A DNA stretch of 62,237 bases from Variovorax sp. KK3 (GCF_001984055.1 NZ_LYVO01000037.1:1-62237), one strand, 5' to 3'; counted from the first letter of the stretch, positions 26,089-35,484 are shown. Notes: generated from the sequence alone by a model not told the origin. A program made the numbers and translations.

Positions 26089-27537
26089 ATGAGCACACCG
26101 ACGAGCTACGTGGACACCCGCCTGCTGATCAACGGCGAATGGAGCGACGCGGCCAGCGGCAAGACCCTGGACGTGATCAACCCCGCCACCGGCAAGCCGA
26201 TCGGCAAGGTCGCGCACGCCGGCATCGCCGACCTCGATCGCGCGCTGGACGCCGCCCAGCGCGGCTTTCAAGCCTGGCGCAAGGTGCCCGCCAACGAGCG
26301 TGCCGCGACCATGCGCAAGGCCGCATCCCTGCTGCGCGAACGCGCCCCCGAAATCGCCCGCCTGCTGACCCTGGAGCAAGGCAAGCCCTTCGCGGAGGCA
26401 CGCGTGGAAGTGCTGGCCGGCGCCGACATCATCGAATGGTTCGCCGACGAAGGCCGCCGCGTCTACGGCCGCATCGTGCCTTCGCGCAACCTGGCCGCCC
26501 AGCAGCTGGTGATCAAGGAGCCGGTCGGCCCCGTCGCCGCCTTTACGCCCTGGAACTTCCCCATCAACCAGATCGTGCGCAAGCTGGGCGCTGCCCTGGC
26601 CGCGGGCTGCTCGTTCCTGGTCAAGGCACCGGAAGAGACCCCGGCTTCGCCCGCCGCGCTGCTGCAGACCTTCGTCGATGCGGGCGTGCCCCCCGGCACG
26701 GTCGGCCTGGTGTTCGGCAACCCGGCCGAGATTTCGAGCTACCTGATCGCCCATCCGATCATCCGCAAGGTGACCTTCACCGGCTCCACGCCGGTCGGCA
26801 AGCAGCTCGCGGCCCTGGCGGGTCAGCACATGAAGCGCGCCACCATGGAGCTGGGCGGCCACGCCCCGGTGATCGTGGCCGAAGACGCCGACGTCGCGCT
26901 GGCGGTCAAGGCCGCCGGCGGCGCCAAGTGGCGCAATGCCGGGCAGGTGTGCATCTCGCCCACCCGCTTCCTCGTGCACAACAGCATCAAGGCCGAGTTC
27001 GCGCAAGCGCTGGTCAAGAACGCCGAGAACCTCAAGGTCGGCGATGGCCTGGCCGAAGGAACGACGCTCGGCCCGTTGGCCAACGCGCGCCGGCTCACGG
27101 CCATGGCGCAGGTGCTGGACGACGCGCGCACCAAGGGCGCGACCATCGCCACCGGCGGTGAGCGCGTGGGTTCGTCGGGCAACTTCTTCGCGCCCACCGT
27201 GCTGACCGACGTGCCGCTCGAAGCCGACGTGTTCAACAACGAGCCCTTCGGTCCCATCGCCGCGATCCGTGGCTTCGACTCGCTCGAAGACGCCATCGCC
27301 GAAGCCAACCGCCTGCCGTTCGGGCTGGCTGGCTATGCCTTCACCCGTTCGATCAAGAACGCCCACCTGCTGTCGCAGTCTGTCGAAGTCGGCATGCTGT
27401 GGATCAACCAGCCGGCTGCGCCTTCGCCGGAAATGCCCTTCGGCGGCATCAAGGATTCGGGCTACGGCTCCGAAGGCGGGCCGGAGGCGATGGAGAACTA
27501 CCTCAACACCAAGGCGGTGTCGATCATGGCGGCTTGA
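26089..27537 (+). CDS. NAD(P)-dependent aldehyde dehydrogenase (succinate-semialdehyde type)
   Basis: A 482-residue ALDH superfamily enzyme, closest by eye to GabD-type succinate-semialdehyde dehydrogenases. The general base Glu is in MELGGHAP (about residue 254) and the catalytic Cys in GQVCISPTR (about 288). The Asn motif PWNFPINQ (about 153-160) and C-terminal SPEMPFGGIKDSG are also present. It stands alone between two terminators with an AAGGA ribosome-binding site. No gabT aminotransferase is adjacent, so the physiological aldehyde is uncertain. Confidence 0.85.
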   Translation: MSTPTSYVDTRLLINGEWSDAASGKTLDVINPATGKPIGKVAHAGIADLDRALDAAQRGFQAWRKVPANERAATMRKAASLLRERAPEIARLLTLEQGKPFAEARVEVLAGADIIEWFADEGRRVYGRIVPSRNLAAQQLVIKEPVGPVAAFTPWNFPINQIVRKLGAALAAGCSFLVKAPEETPASPAALLQTFVDAGVPPGTVGLVFGNPAEISSYLIAHPIIRKVTFTGSTPVGKQLAALAGQHMKRATMELGGHAPVIVAEDADVALAVKAAGGAKWRNAGQVCISPTRFLVHNSIKAEFAQALVKNAENLKVGDGLAEGTTLGPLANARRLTAMAQVLDDARTKGATIATGGERVGSSGNFFAPTVLTDVPLEADVFNNEPFGPIAAIRGFDSLEDAIAEANRLPFGLAGYAFTRSIKNAHLLSQSVEVGMLWINQPAAPSPEMPFGGIKDSGYGSEGGPEAMENYLNTKAVSIMAA

Positions 27538-27554
27538 GCCAGCTTCACCCAAGC

Positions 27555-27584
27555 AAAACGCGGGCACATGCCCGCGTTTTTTTT
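27555..27584 (+). terminator. Rho-independent terminator after the aldehyde dehydrogenase
   Basis: AAAACGCGGGCA at 27555-27566 pairs with TGCCCGCGTTTT at 27569-27580 and is followed by further T residues to 27584. Confidence 0.92.
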
Positions 27585-27670
27585 GGCAATGAGCTCCGCA
27601 ACTGCGGTGTCCGCACTTGAAGCGCCAAAGAAAAAGGACCCGACGATTTCTCGTCAGGTCCTTGATGTGT

Positions 27671-27746
27671 TGGTGGGCCCTGAGTGACTCGAACACTCGA
27701 CCTACGGATTAAGAGTCCGCTGCTCTACCAACTGAGCTAAGAGCCC
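27671..27746 (-). tRNA. tRNA-Lys (anticodon CUU)
   Basis: Read on the minus strand, a 76-nt cloverleaf with encoded CCA. The acceptor is GGGCTCT paired with AGGGCCC, the D-arm is AGCTCAGTTGGTAGAGC, and the anticodon loop CTCTTAA gives CUU. The T-arm contains GTTCGAGTC. It lies 63 bp upstream-side of the thiolase 3' end, on the same strand as the thiolase. Confidence 0.95.
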
Positions 27747-27809
27747 CTGATCAACATTGCTGTCTTCAGGCAATCCAAAGATTATAGCCTTAAAGATTGC
27801 GCAATCTGC

Positions 27810-28991
27810 TCAGCTTCGCTCGAAGATGCAGGCGATACCTTGGCCGCCACCGATGCACATCGTCACCAAGGCATAGCGCCCCTGGATGCGCTCGAGTTCG
27901 TACAGCGCTTTCACGGTGATGAGCGCGCCGGTGGCGCCGATCGGGTGACCGAGCGAGATGCCGGAGCCGTTCGGGTTGACCTTGGCCGGGTCGAGGCCGA
28001 GGTCCTGCGTCACGGCGCATGCCTGGGCCGCGAACGCTTCGTTCGCCTCGACCACATCCATGTCCGACGCCTTGAGGCCCGCTTTTTCCAATGCCTTGCG
28101 CGAGGCCGGCACCGGGCCGATGCCCATGTAGTTCGGGTCGACGCCGGCGAAGGCATAGGCGACGATGCGCGCCATCGGCTTGAGACCGCGGCGTGCGGCC
28201 TCTTCTTTTTCCATCAGCACCACGGCTGCGGCTGCGTCGTTGATGCCGGAGGCGTTGCCTGCCGTCACCGTGCCGTTCTCTTTCAGGAAGGCAGGCTTGA
28301 GCTTGGCCATGTCCTCCAGCTTGGCGTCGATGCGCACGTGCTCGTCGGTGTCGAACTGCGTGGCCCCTTTGCGGCTCTGCAGCGGCACCGGGACGATCTG
28401 GCTCTTGAACAGGCCGCCCTCGATCGCTTTCTGCGCCCGCTGGTGGCTGGTCAGCGCCGTCTGGTCCTGCGTCTCGCGGCTGATGTTCCACTTCTTGGCG
28501 ATGTTCTCCGCGGTAACGCCCATGTGAATGTTCTCGAACGGGTCGTGCAGCGCGCCGATCATCATGTCCACCAGCTTGGTGTCGCCCATGCGCACACCCC
28601 AGCGAGCGGTGAGCGACGACAGCGGGGCGCGGCTCATGTTCTCGGCGCCGCCGCCCACCGCCACCTTGGCGTCGCCGAGTTGGATGCTCTGCGCCGCGCT
28701 CACGATGGCCTGCAGGCCCGAGCCGCACAGGCGGTTGACGGTGAGCGCAGGCGTTTCCTGCGCGCAGCCGCCTTCGATGGCGGCCACGCGGGCCATGTAC
28801 ATGTCCCGCGGCTCGGTGTTGACCACGTGGCCGAAGACCACGTGACCGACATCCTTCCCGTCGACCTTGGCGCGGGCCAGGGCTTCTTGCGTGACCAAGG
28901 CCGCGAGCCGCGTGGGCGGCACGTCCTTGAGGGCTCCGCCGAAGGTACCGATAGCGGTGCGCACGCCGCTGACAACAACCACTTCTTTCAT
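27810..28991 (-). CDS. Acetyl-CoA acetyltransferase (thiolase)
   Basis: A 393-residue thiolase that condenses two acetyl-CoA or cleaves 3-ketoacyl-CoA. The nucleophile Cys is at about residue 89 (NRLCGSGLQA), the catalytic His is in SLGHPIGATG, and the second Cys is in the C-terminal CIGGGQG. It could feed polyhydroxybutyrate synthesis or amino-acid/fatty-acid degradation. No phaB or phaC is adjacent, so no narrower symbol is given. The start at 28991 has GGAGAAACGTC upstream; an in-frame extension to 29024 is not needed. Confidence 0.92.
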   Translation of the reverse strand: MKEVVVVSGVRTAIGTFGGALKDVPPTRLAALVTQEALARAKVDGKDVGHVVFGHVVNTEPRDMYMARVAAIEGGCAQETPALTVNRLCGSGLQAIVSAAQSIQLGDAKVAVGGGAENMSRAPLSSLTARWGVRMGDTKLVDMMIGALHDPFENIHMGVTAENIAKKWNISRETQDQTALTSHQRAQKAIEGGLFKSQIVPVPLQSRKGATQFDTDEHVRIDAKLEDMAKLKPAFLKENGTVTAGNASGINDAAAAVVLMEKEEAARRGLKPMARIVAYAFAGVDPNYMGIGPVPASRKALEKAGLKASDMDVVEANEAFAAQACAVTQDLGLDPAKVNPNGSGISLGHPIGATGALITVKALYELERIQGRYALVTMCIGGGQGIACIFERS

Positions 28992-29080
28992 GACGTTTCT
29001 CCGATGCAAGGGAAGGCCGATCATGCACGTTTCCTGCGTGGCCCCGGCGTTAGGATGCCCGCACGAACAAGGAGCTGCGA

Positions 29081-29788
29081 ATGATGGACAACCCCACCCC
29101 CCGCCACGTCGTGGTGACCGGCGCCGCCGGCGCGCTGGGCCGCGCCGTCGTGCAGCATTTCCTGGACGGAGGCGCCCGCGTGGCGCTGCTCGACCACCGG
29201 ATGGAGCATCTGGTCGGCAGCTTTCCGGGCCTCGACAACTCGCAACACTTGTTGCTCGAAGTCGACGTGACGTCGACGCAAGCGATGCACGACGCGGCCG
29301 GGCGCATCCTGGCGGCGTTCAAACAGGTCGACGCCGTGGTCCACATCGCCGGCGGCTTCGAGATGGGTGAGGAAGTCCATGCACTGAGCCGTCAGGCGTG
29401 GGACCGCATGATGAACCTGAATGCCTGGTCCTTCGTGGCCGTGTCGCAGGCGCTGGTGCCATCGATGGTTGAGCGCAAGTCAGGGAGCGTGATCGCGGTC
29501 ACGGCCAAGAGCGCAGCGCGCGGGGCTGGCCAGATGGCGGCCTACATTGCCTCCAAGAGCGCGCTGCAAAGGCTGGTCGAGGCATCGGCAGCCGAACTCG
29601 CGCCGCACGGCATCAACGTCAACAGCGTCGCCCCCAGCATCCTGGACACACCGGCCAATCGGCAGGCCATGCCCGACGCGAACCCGGAAACCTGGGTGTC
29701 GACCGCGGTTGCCGCCCAGACCATCGGCTTCCTGGCCTCGCCGGCCGCTGCGGCGCTGCACGGGCAGCACCTGACGCTCGACACCTGA
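29081..29788 (+). CDS. Short-chain dehydrogenase/reductase
   Basis: A 235-residue classical SDR. The cofactor site is VVVTGAAGALGRAV near residues 9-22, HIAGGFE takes the place of the usual NAG motif, and the catalytic Tyr-x-x-x-Lys is YIASK near residue 156. AKSAARGAG is the serine region and NSVAPSILDTP the C-terminal motif. The substrate is unknown. It is divergent from the thiolase and preceded by AAGGAGCTGCGA. Two ATG codons in tandem (29081, 29084) are possible starts. Confidence 0.85.
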   Translation: MMDNPTPRHVVVTGAAGALGRAVVQHFLDGGARVALLDHRMEHLVGSFPGLDNSQHLLLEVDVTSTQAMHDAAGRILAAFKQVDAVVHIAGGFEMGEEVHALSRQAWDRMMNLNAWSFVAVSQALVPSMVERKSGSVIAVTAKSAARGAGQMAAYIASKSALQRLVEASAAELAPHGINVNSVAPSILDTPANRQAMPDANPETWVSTAVAAQTIGFLASPAAAALHGQHLTLDT

Positions 29789-29822
29789 AAACAAAAAGGC
29801 CCCGGCGGATGCCGAGGCCTTC
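29788..29822 (-). terminator. Terminator downstream of tRNA-Ala (minus strand)
   Basis: AAGGCCTCGGC pairs with GCCGGGGCCTT (one A-C mismatch) around a short loop. On the minus strand it is followed by TTTTTGTTTT. It lies 11 bp beyond the tRNA-Ala 3' end and abuts the SDR stop; the plus-strand side lacks a T-run. Confidence 0.75.
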
Positions 29823-29832
29823 GAGAACAGGT

Positions 29833-29908
<76 letters not shown>

Positions 29909-29959
29909 AACGCAGGCGAATTCTAACCAGTTTGGAGTGCGTTCGGCACGATCGAAACG

Positions 29960-30937
29960 CTACATCAGCAGGTGCTCGCCGGCGTTGTCTCCGCCCAAGG
30001 TCACGTAGTTGACCTTGCGGATGTCCATCAGCTTGCGCCCGCCCGAGTAGCTGATCGAGCTCTGGATGTCCTGCTCCATTTCGACCAGCGTGTCGGCCAG
30101 CTTGCCCTTGATCGGCTCGAGGATGCGCTTGCCTTCGACGTGCTTGTATTCGCCCTTGTTGAAGTCGCTGGCCGAGCCGTAGTATTCCTTGAAGAGCGCG
30201 CCGTCGACCTCGACCGTCTTGCCCGGCGACTCTTCGTGGCCGGCGAACAGCGAGCCGATCATCACCATCGACGCGCCGAATCGGATGCTCTTGGCGATGT
30301 CGCCATGGTCGCGGATGCCGCCGTCGGCAATGATCGGCTTGGTCGCCACCCGCGCGCACCACTTGAGCGCCGACAGCTGCCATCCGCCGGTGCCGAAGCC
30401 GGTCTTGAGCTTGGTGATGCAGACCTTGCCCGGGCCGATGCCGACCTTGGTCGCGTCCGCGCCCCAGTTCTCGAGGTCGATCACCGCCTCGGGCGTGCCC
30501 ACGTTGCCGGCGATCACGAAGGCCTTGGGCAGGTGCTTCTTGAGGTAGGCGATCATGTTCTTCACCGTGTCGGCGTGGCCGTGCGCGATGTCGATCGTCA
30601 CGTACTCGGGCGACAGGCCCTCGGCGACCAGTCGGTCCACCGTGTCGTAATCGGCCTTCTTGACGCCCAGCGAGATGGAGGCGAACACGCCCTGGGCGTG
30701 CATGTCCCGCACGAGTTTCACGTTGTCCAGGTCGAAGCGGTGCATCACGTAGAAGTAGCCGTTTCTCGCCAGCCAGGTGCAGATGGTCTCGTCGACCACC
30801 GTCTTCATGTTGGCCGGCACCGTCGGGATGCGGAATTTTCGGCCGCCGAGCGTGACGCTGGCGTCGCACTCGGAACGGCTTTCCACCACGCATTTGCGCG
30901 GCAGCAGGAGGATGTTGTCGTAGTCGAATATCTGCAT
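29960..30937 (-). CDS. guaC: GMP reductase
   Basis: A 325-residue enzyme converting GMP to IMP with NADPH, for purine interconversion. It is of the IMPDH/GMPR TIM-barrel family, GuaC2 type. The catalytic Cys is at about residue 173 in GIGPGKVCIT, preceded by IDIAHGHADT; ADGGIRDHGDIAKS and the flap GSLFAGHEESPG follow. The start at 30937 (MQIFDYDN) is the family N-terminus; the in-frame extension upstream lies within the structured leader. The transcript leader contains an intrinsic terminator, so attenuation is possible. Confidence 0.92.
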   Translation of the reverse strand: MQIFDYDNILLLPRKCVVESRSECDASVTLGGRKFRIPTVPANMKTVVDETICTWLARNGYFYVMHRFDLDNVKLVRDMHAQGVFASISLGVKKADYDTVDRLVAEGLSPEYVTIDIAHGHADTVKNMIAYLKKHLPKAFVIAGNVGTPEAVIDLENWGADATKVGIGPGKVCITKLKTGFGTGGWQLSALKWCARVATKPIIADGGIRDHGDIAKSIRFGASMVMIGSLFAGHEESPGKTVEVDGALFKEYYGSASDFNKGEYKHVEGKRILEPIKGKLADTLVEMEQDIQSSISYSGGRKLMDIRKVNYVTLGGDNAGEHLLM

Positions 30938-31026
30938 GAACCAAGCTCCGGAAAAGATCGTTGAAAAAACGAATGAGCGCTTGGTCTGGCCGGCTTTCGC
31001 AGCGCTTCCGCAAAAGAAGCGCGCAC

Positions 31027-31058
31027 AAAAAACCGGGCACAAGAATCTTGGGCCCGGT
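31027..31058 (-). terminator. Intrinsic terminator inside the guaC leader
   Basis: On the minus strand ACCGGGC (from 31058) pairs with GCCCGGT ending at 31032, with an inner palindrome CAAGATTCTTG, and runs directly into TTTTTT. It lies about 90 nt upstream of the guaC ATG. No minus-strand gene lies upstream, because uvrD is divergent. It is therefore either an attenuator of guaC or stops antisense transcription of uvrD. A second hairpin (GCGCTTC/GAAGCGC) and another T6 run lie between it and guaC. Confidence 0.65.
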
Positions 31059-31129
31059 GATTGATTTTACGCGTGCGAGTCGCGCCCGCCACGTTGGCCA
31101 TTCATATAACCCGCATACGCCGGGCTTTC

Positions 31130-31135
31130 TACAAT
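31130..31135 (+). promoter_or_regulatory. -10 box six bases before uvrD
   Basis: TACAAT at 31130-31135 is followed by exactly six bases and the uvrD ATG at 31142. No ribosome-binding site fits, suggesting a leaderless mRNA. No good -35 is seen. Confidence 0.45.
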
Positions 31136-31141
31136 CGACGG

Positions 31142-33505
31142 ATGCTCACCACCCCCGCGGCCGCCGCCGAATCGCCGCTGCTCCACAACCTCAACCCCGA
31201 GCAGCGCGCCGCCGTCACGCTTCCCGCGGGCAACGCACTCATCCTTGCCGGCGCCGGTTCCGGCAAGACGCGCGTGCTGACCACACGCATCGCCTGGCTG
31301 CTGCAGACCGGCCAGATGTCGCCGGGCGGCGTGCTGGCCGTGACCTTCACCAACAAGGCGGCCAAGGAAATGATGGCGCGCCTGGGCGCGATGCTGCCCG
31401 TCAACGTGCGCGGCATGTGGATCGGCACCTTCCACGGGCTCTGCAACCGCTTCCTGCGCGCGCACTGGAAGCTGGCGGGGCTGCCGTCCGCGTTCCAGAT
31501 CCTCGACACGCAAGACCAGCTCTCGGCCATCAAGCGCCTGATGAAGCAGTTCAACGTCGACGAAGAGCGCTTTCCGGCCAAGCAGACCCAATGGTTCATT
31601 TCGGGCGCCAAGGAAGACGGCCTGCGCCCGCGCGACATCGAGGTGCGCAGCGAGGACGACCGCAAGAAGGTCGAGCTCTACCAGCTCTACGAAGAACAGT
31701 GCCAGCGCGAGGGCGTGGTCGACTTCGGCGAACTCATGCTGCGCAGCTACGAGCTGCTCCGCGACAACGACCCCGTGCGCGAGCACTATCAGCGCCGCTT
31801 CCGCCACATCCTGATCGACGAATTCCAGGACACCAACCGGCTGCAGTACGCATGGCTCAAGATGCTGTCCGGCGAAACGGTCGACGGCCGCTTCGTCCCC
31901 GGCGACAACAGCGTGCTGGCCGTGGGCGACGACGACCAGAGCATCTACGCCTTCCGTGGCGCGCGGGTGGGCAACATGGCCGATTTCGTGCGCGAATTCG
32001 ATGTCACGCACCAGATCAAGCTGGAGCAGAACTACCGCAGCTTCAGCAACATCCTCGACTCGGCCAACACGCTGATCAGCCACAACAAGAAGCGCCTGGG
32101 CAAGAACCTGCGCACCGACCAGGGCCCCGGCGAGCCGGTGAGGGTCTACGAGTCGGTCAGCGACTTCGCCGAGGCGCAGTGGATGGTCGAGGAGATGCGC
32201 CAGCTTGCGCGCGACGGCATCGAGCGCAAGGAAATGGCGGTGCTCTACCGCAGCAACGCGCAGAGCCGGGTCATCGAAACGGCGCTTTTCAACGCCTCCG
32301 TGCCTTACCGTGTCTATGGCGGCCTGCGCTTCTTCGAGCGCGCAGAAATCAAGCACGCCCTGGCCTACCTGCGCCTGCTGGAGAACAAGGACGACGACAC
32401 GAGCTTTCTGCGCGTCGTCAACTTTCCGCCGCGCGGCATCGGCGCGCGCAGCATCGAGCAGTTGCAGGATGCCGCCCGGGCGGCGGGCCGTTCGCTGCAT
32501 GACGCAGTCAACGCCGTCGGTGGCAAGGCCGGCGCCAATCTGTCGGCCTTCGTCGCCAAGATCGACGTGCTGCGGGAGCAGACGCAGGGCATGTCCTTGC
32601 GGGAGATCATCGAGCTGGTGCTTCAGCACAGCGGCCTGATCGAGCATTACCGCAGCGAGCGCGAGGGCGCCGACCGCATCGAAAACCTGGAAGAGCTGGT
32701 CAACGCCGCCGAAAGCTTCGTCACGCAAGAGGGTTTCGGCCGCGACGCGGTGGCCATGCCGGTCGACGAGCTGCGGCAGTCGCCCGCCAGCCAGGGCATC
32801 GATCCGAACCTGCCGCTCGTCGACGAGCCGCTCGCGCCCGATGCCGAGACCGGCGAGACCATGAGCCCGTTGGCCGCTTTCCTCACCCACGCCGCGCTGG
32901 AGTCGGGCGACAACCAGGCGCAGGCCGGCCAGGATGCCGTGCAGCTCATGACCGTGCATGCGGCCAAGGGCCTCGAGTTCGACTGCGTCTTCATCACCGG
33001 CATGGAGGAGGGGCTGTTCCCTCACGAGAACTCCATGTCGGACTACGAGAGCCTCGAAGAAGAACGTCGGTTGATGTACGTGGCGATCACCCGCGCGCGG
33101 CAGCGGCTGTACCTGAGCCATTCGCAGACTCGCATGCTGCACGGGCAGACTCGCTACAACGTCAAGAGCCGCTTCTTCGAAGAGTTGCCCGAAGGAGCCC
33201 TGAAGTGGCTCACCCCCAAGAACCAGGGTTTCACGCCCTCGGCCTTCGGCTATGGCGGCGGCTATGCGAGCACGCGCGGCGCTTATGGCAACAAGGATGT
33301 CTTCGCCAACCCGCCGGTGCCGCAGCAGAAGGCCGCGCCCTCGCATGGCCTGCGCTCGGGCATGCAGGTCTTCCACAACAAGTTCGGCGAAGGCACGGTG
33401 CTGGCGCTCGAAGGCAGCGGCGACGATGCGCGCGCGCAGATCAACTTTCCACGGCACGGCGTCAAATGGCTGGCGCTGTCGGTGGCCAAGCTCACGCCGG
33501 TGTAG
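31142..33505 (+). CDS. uvrD: DNA helicase II (UvrD/PcrA)
   Basis: A 787-residue superfamily 1 3'-5' helicase for nucleotide excision and mismatch repair. Q motif LNPEQRAAVT, Walker A AGAGSGKTRVL at about residues 38-48, TFTNKAAKEM (Ia), DEFQDTN (II), GDDDQSIYAFRGA (III), QNYRS (IV), TVHAAKGLEFD (V) and VAITRARQRLYL (VI). The C-terminus HNKFGEGTVLALEG is the Tudor-like tail of UvrD/PcrA. The start at 31142 gives MLTTPAAAAE; upstream in-frame sequence overlaps the guaC leader region and looks non-coding. Confidence 0.95.
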   Translation: MLTTPAAAAESPLLHNLNPEQRAAVTLPAGNALILAGAGSGKTRVLTTRIAWLLQTGQMSPGGVLAVTFTNKAAKEMMARLGAMLPVNVRGMWIGTFHGLCNRFLRAHWKLAGLPSAFQILDTQDQLSAIKRLMKQFNVDEERFPAKQTQWFISGAKEDGLRPRDIEVRSEDDRKKVELYQLYEEQCQREGVVDFGELMLRSYELLRDNDPVREHYQRRFRHILIDEFQDTNRLQYAWLKMLSGETVDGRFVPGDNSVLAVGDDDQSIYAFRGARVGNMADFVREFDVTHQIKLEQNYRSFSNILDSANTLISHNKKRLGKNLRTDQGPGEPVRVYESVSDFAEAQWMVEEMRQLARDGIERKEMAVLYRSNAQSRVIETALFNASVPYRVYGGLRFFERAEIKHALAYLRLLENKDDDTSFLRVVNFPPRGIGARSIEQLQDAARAAGRSLHDAVNAVGGKAGANLSAFVAKIDVLREQTQGMSLREIIELVLQHSGLIEHYRSEREGADRIENLEELVNAAESFVTQEGFGRDAVAMPVDELRQSPASQGIDPNLPLVDEPLAPDAETGETMSPLAAFLTHAALESGDNQAQAGQDAVQLMTVHAAKGLEFDCVFITGMEEGLFPHENSMSDYESLEEERRLMYVAITRARQRLYLSHSQTRMLHGQTRYNVKSRFFEELPEGALKWLTPKNQGFTPSAFGYGGGYASTRGAYGNKDVFANPPVPQQKAAPSHGLRSGMQVFHNKFGEGTVLALEGSGDDARAQINFPRHGVKWLALSVAKLTPV

Positions 33506-33602
33506 CGCCCAGGGCGGCCCCGGGGCTGCTGAAAGGCCGGTAGGCCTGCTGCTCTCGGCGCGACAGCAAGCCACGCCTTGACGGCGCGCGGGCCTGACTC
33601 GG

Positions 33603-34406
33603 TCAGTCCGCCCGAAAGCTGTCCCTGAAGGTGAACCAGGTCGAGCTCAGCGACATCGCCGCCAGCACGAGCGCGGTGCCGAGCATGAGCGCGCCGCCGA
33701 TGACCGAAGCGCCGCCGCCCATCCCCATGGCGCCGACCCCGACCAGCACGGTGGCCAGCAGGCCGATGGCGATGCCGGCCGCGAGGAACACGCCGAACCA
33801 GGACAGGCAGAACATGGCGTAAGCGCCGAAGTTGCGGAACAGCGCCACCAGGCTGAAGAACAGGGCCTTGACCGGATCGACCTGGTGCCAGTGCACCAGC
33901 GCCGGCGCGTGCCACATGGCCAGCGACAGCGGCAGGTTGAGCGTCATGACGAAGATGCGCGCCATTTGGAAGTCGCTGCTCTTCACCACGTCGTCCGACA
34001 GGGTCGCGTCGAGCAGGTACGCGCGGGCCAGGTAGCCGTCGTCCAGCAGCGCCGACAAGCCGACCGCGATCACGAAGTACGCGGCCGAGATCAGGCCAAG
34101 CACGATCATCGGCCGCCAGCGGGTCTTCACCGCCTCCGCGGCGGCGATGAACATCGCGGGCGCAGCCGGCTTCTGCTGGTCGTTGGCATAGGCGACCGAG
34201 GTCGCCACCATCAGCCCCAGCGTCATGAAGGGCAGCAGGATCGGCGCCAGCACGCTGCCGACCAGCGGAAGCTGCGAGGCGATCGAGATCGATGCCATGA
34301 ACAGGAAGAACAGCGAGATGAAGGCCAGCGGCTGACGCCAGAAGGTCTTGAGCCCGGTGCGGACCCATTCGGCGCCGGTGCGTGCCGGCACGAGGTTGAG
34401 TTTCAT
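33603..34406 (-). CDS. BPSS1780-family membrane protein
   Basis: A 267-residue integral membrane protein. The N-terminus MKLNLVPARTGAEWVRTGLK and about six hydrophobic segments match the BPSS1780 family, found mainly in Burkholderiales, with no known function. A short loop with HWHQVDPVKALFF is the most polar conserved part. It lies 18 bp after thrB on the same strand, as the third gene of the DUF2782-thrB-BPSS1780 block. It converges with uvrD across a 97-bp gap that holds a GC-rich hairpin but no T-run. Confidence 0.8.
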   Translation of the reverse strand: MKLNLVPARTGAEWVRTGLKTFWRQPLAFISLFFLFMASISIASQLPLVGSVLAPILLPFMTLGLMVATSVAYANDQQKPAAPAMFIAAAEAVKTRWRPMIVLGLISAAYFVIAVGLSALLDDGYLARAYLLDATLSDDVVKSSDFQMARIFVMTLNLPLSLAMWHAPALVHWHQVDPVKALFFSLVALFRNFGAYAMFCLSWFGVFLAAGIAIGLLATVLVGVGAMGMGGGASVIGGALMLGTALVLAAMSLSSTWFTFRDSFRAD

Positions 34407-34424
34407 GGATGAACAGGCCCCGGC

Positions 34425-35474
34425 TCAGGCGGCCTGCAATTGGCCGGAGGCGGCGGACGAAGAAAAGGGCTGGGCGGACGGGTGCGCGCGCTCACGGAGC
34501 ACGCGCTCGAAATGGGTGGGGTCGTGCGCCTTGAGCATGCTGGCCTCGCGCGGCAGGTGGAAGTCCCAGAGCCGCGATATCCAGAAGCGCAGCGCGGCCG
34601 CACGCAGCATGGCGGGAAGCAGGGCACGTTCGGCAGCAGTCAGCGGCCGAACGGTGGCGTAGGCCGCCAGCAGCGCATCGGCGCGCGGCCCGTCGTGCCG
34701 ACCGGTGGGCAGGTCGATCGCCCAGTCGTTGAGGCAGACGGCCAGGTCGAACAACCAGGTGTCCGTGCCGGCGAAATAGAAGTCGAACACGCCGGTCAGC
34801 CGGGGCACGTCGCCTTCCGTGGAGAACATCGCGTTGTCGCGAAACAGGTCGGCGTGCACCGGGCCGCGCGGCAGCGCCGCATAGGCCGACGAAGCGGCGA
34901 CGTGGTTCTGGTAGGCCAGCTCGCTGCGCAGCAGTGCGGCCTGCGGCGCGTCGAGATGCGGAAGCACCACCGGCGCCGTGTCGTTCCACCACGCCAGCCC
35001 GCGCAGGTTGGGCTGCAGGCGGGGAAAGTCGCGTGCCTCTTGGTGCATGTGTGCGAGCAGGCGGCCGAGCTCGGCGCAATGGCTGTCGGTGGGCGCCAGG
35101 GCGCTCTTGCCCGACAGGCGCTGCACCACCGCGGCCGGCTTGCCCGCCACGCGGTGCAGAAGCTCGCACGGCGCATCGGCCGGAATCGACAGCGCGTGGC
35201 CGCTCGGTGGCTCGATGGCCGGGTCGGCGACCGGCTCTGGCACCGGCAGCCCGCGGGCCGCGAGGTGCTTCATCAGGCACAGGTAATAGGGCAGCTGTTC
35301 GGGCCCGAGCCGCTCGAACAGCGTCAGCACGAACTCGCCCGATTCCGTGCTGGCGAAGTAGTTGGTGTTTTCGATGCCGCCTTCGATGCCGCGAAGCGCA
35401 CTCAGCGGGCCGAGGCCGAGGCGCTGCACCAGCGCATCGGCTTCGTCGAACCCGACTTCGGTAAAGACCGCCAC
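34425..35474 (-). CDS. thrB: Homoserine kinase (ThrB type II, APH fold)
   Basis: A 349-residue kinase phosphorylating homoserine for threonine synthesis. It is of the aminoglycoside-phosphotransferase fold used by beta-proteobacteria. Features are GIEGGIENTNYF, FERLGPEQLPYYL near residue 55, the catalytic loop PRGPVHADLFRDNAMF and the metal-binding TGVFDFYFAGTD. The start is GTG at 35474, giving MAVFTEVGF, the usual N-terminus; there is no nearby ATG. It begins 10 bp after the DUF2782 stop. Confidence 0.9.
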   Translation of the reverse strand: MAVFTEVGFDEADALVQRLGLGPLSALRGIEGGIENTNYFASTESGEFVLTLFERLGPEQLPYYLCLMKHLAARGLPVPEPVADPAIEPPSGHALSIPADAPCELLHRVAGKPAAVVQRLSGKSALAPTDSHCAELGRLLAHMHQEARDFPRLQPNLRGLAWWNDTAPVVLPHLDAPQAALLRSELAYQNHVAASSAYAALPRGPVHADLFRDNAMFSTEGDVPRLTGVFDFYFAGTDTWLFDLAVCLNDWAIDLPTGRHDGPRADALLAAYATVRPLTAAERALLPAMLRAAALRFWISRLWDFHLPREASMLKAHDPTHFERVLRERAHPSAQPFSSSAASGQLQAA

Positions 35475-35484
35475 GTCGCAGGAA

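Noticed and set aside
33506..33602. Terminator between uvrD and the BPSS1780 gene
   Set aside because: A GC-rich palindrome (GCGGCCCC/GGGGCTGC) is present but without a T-run; it could act only with Rho or not at all.
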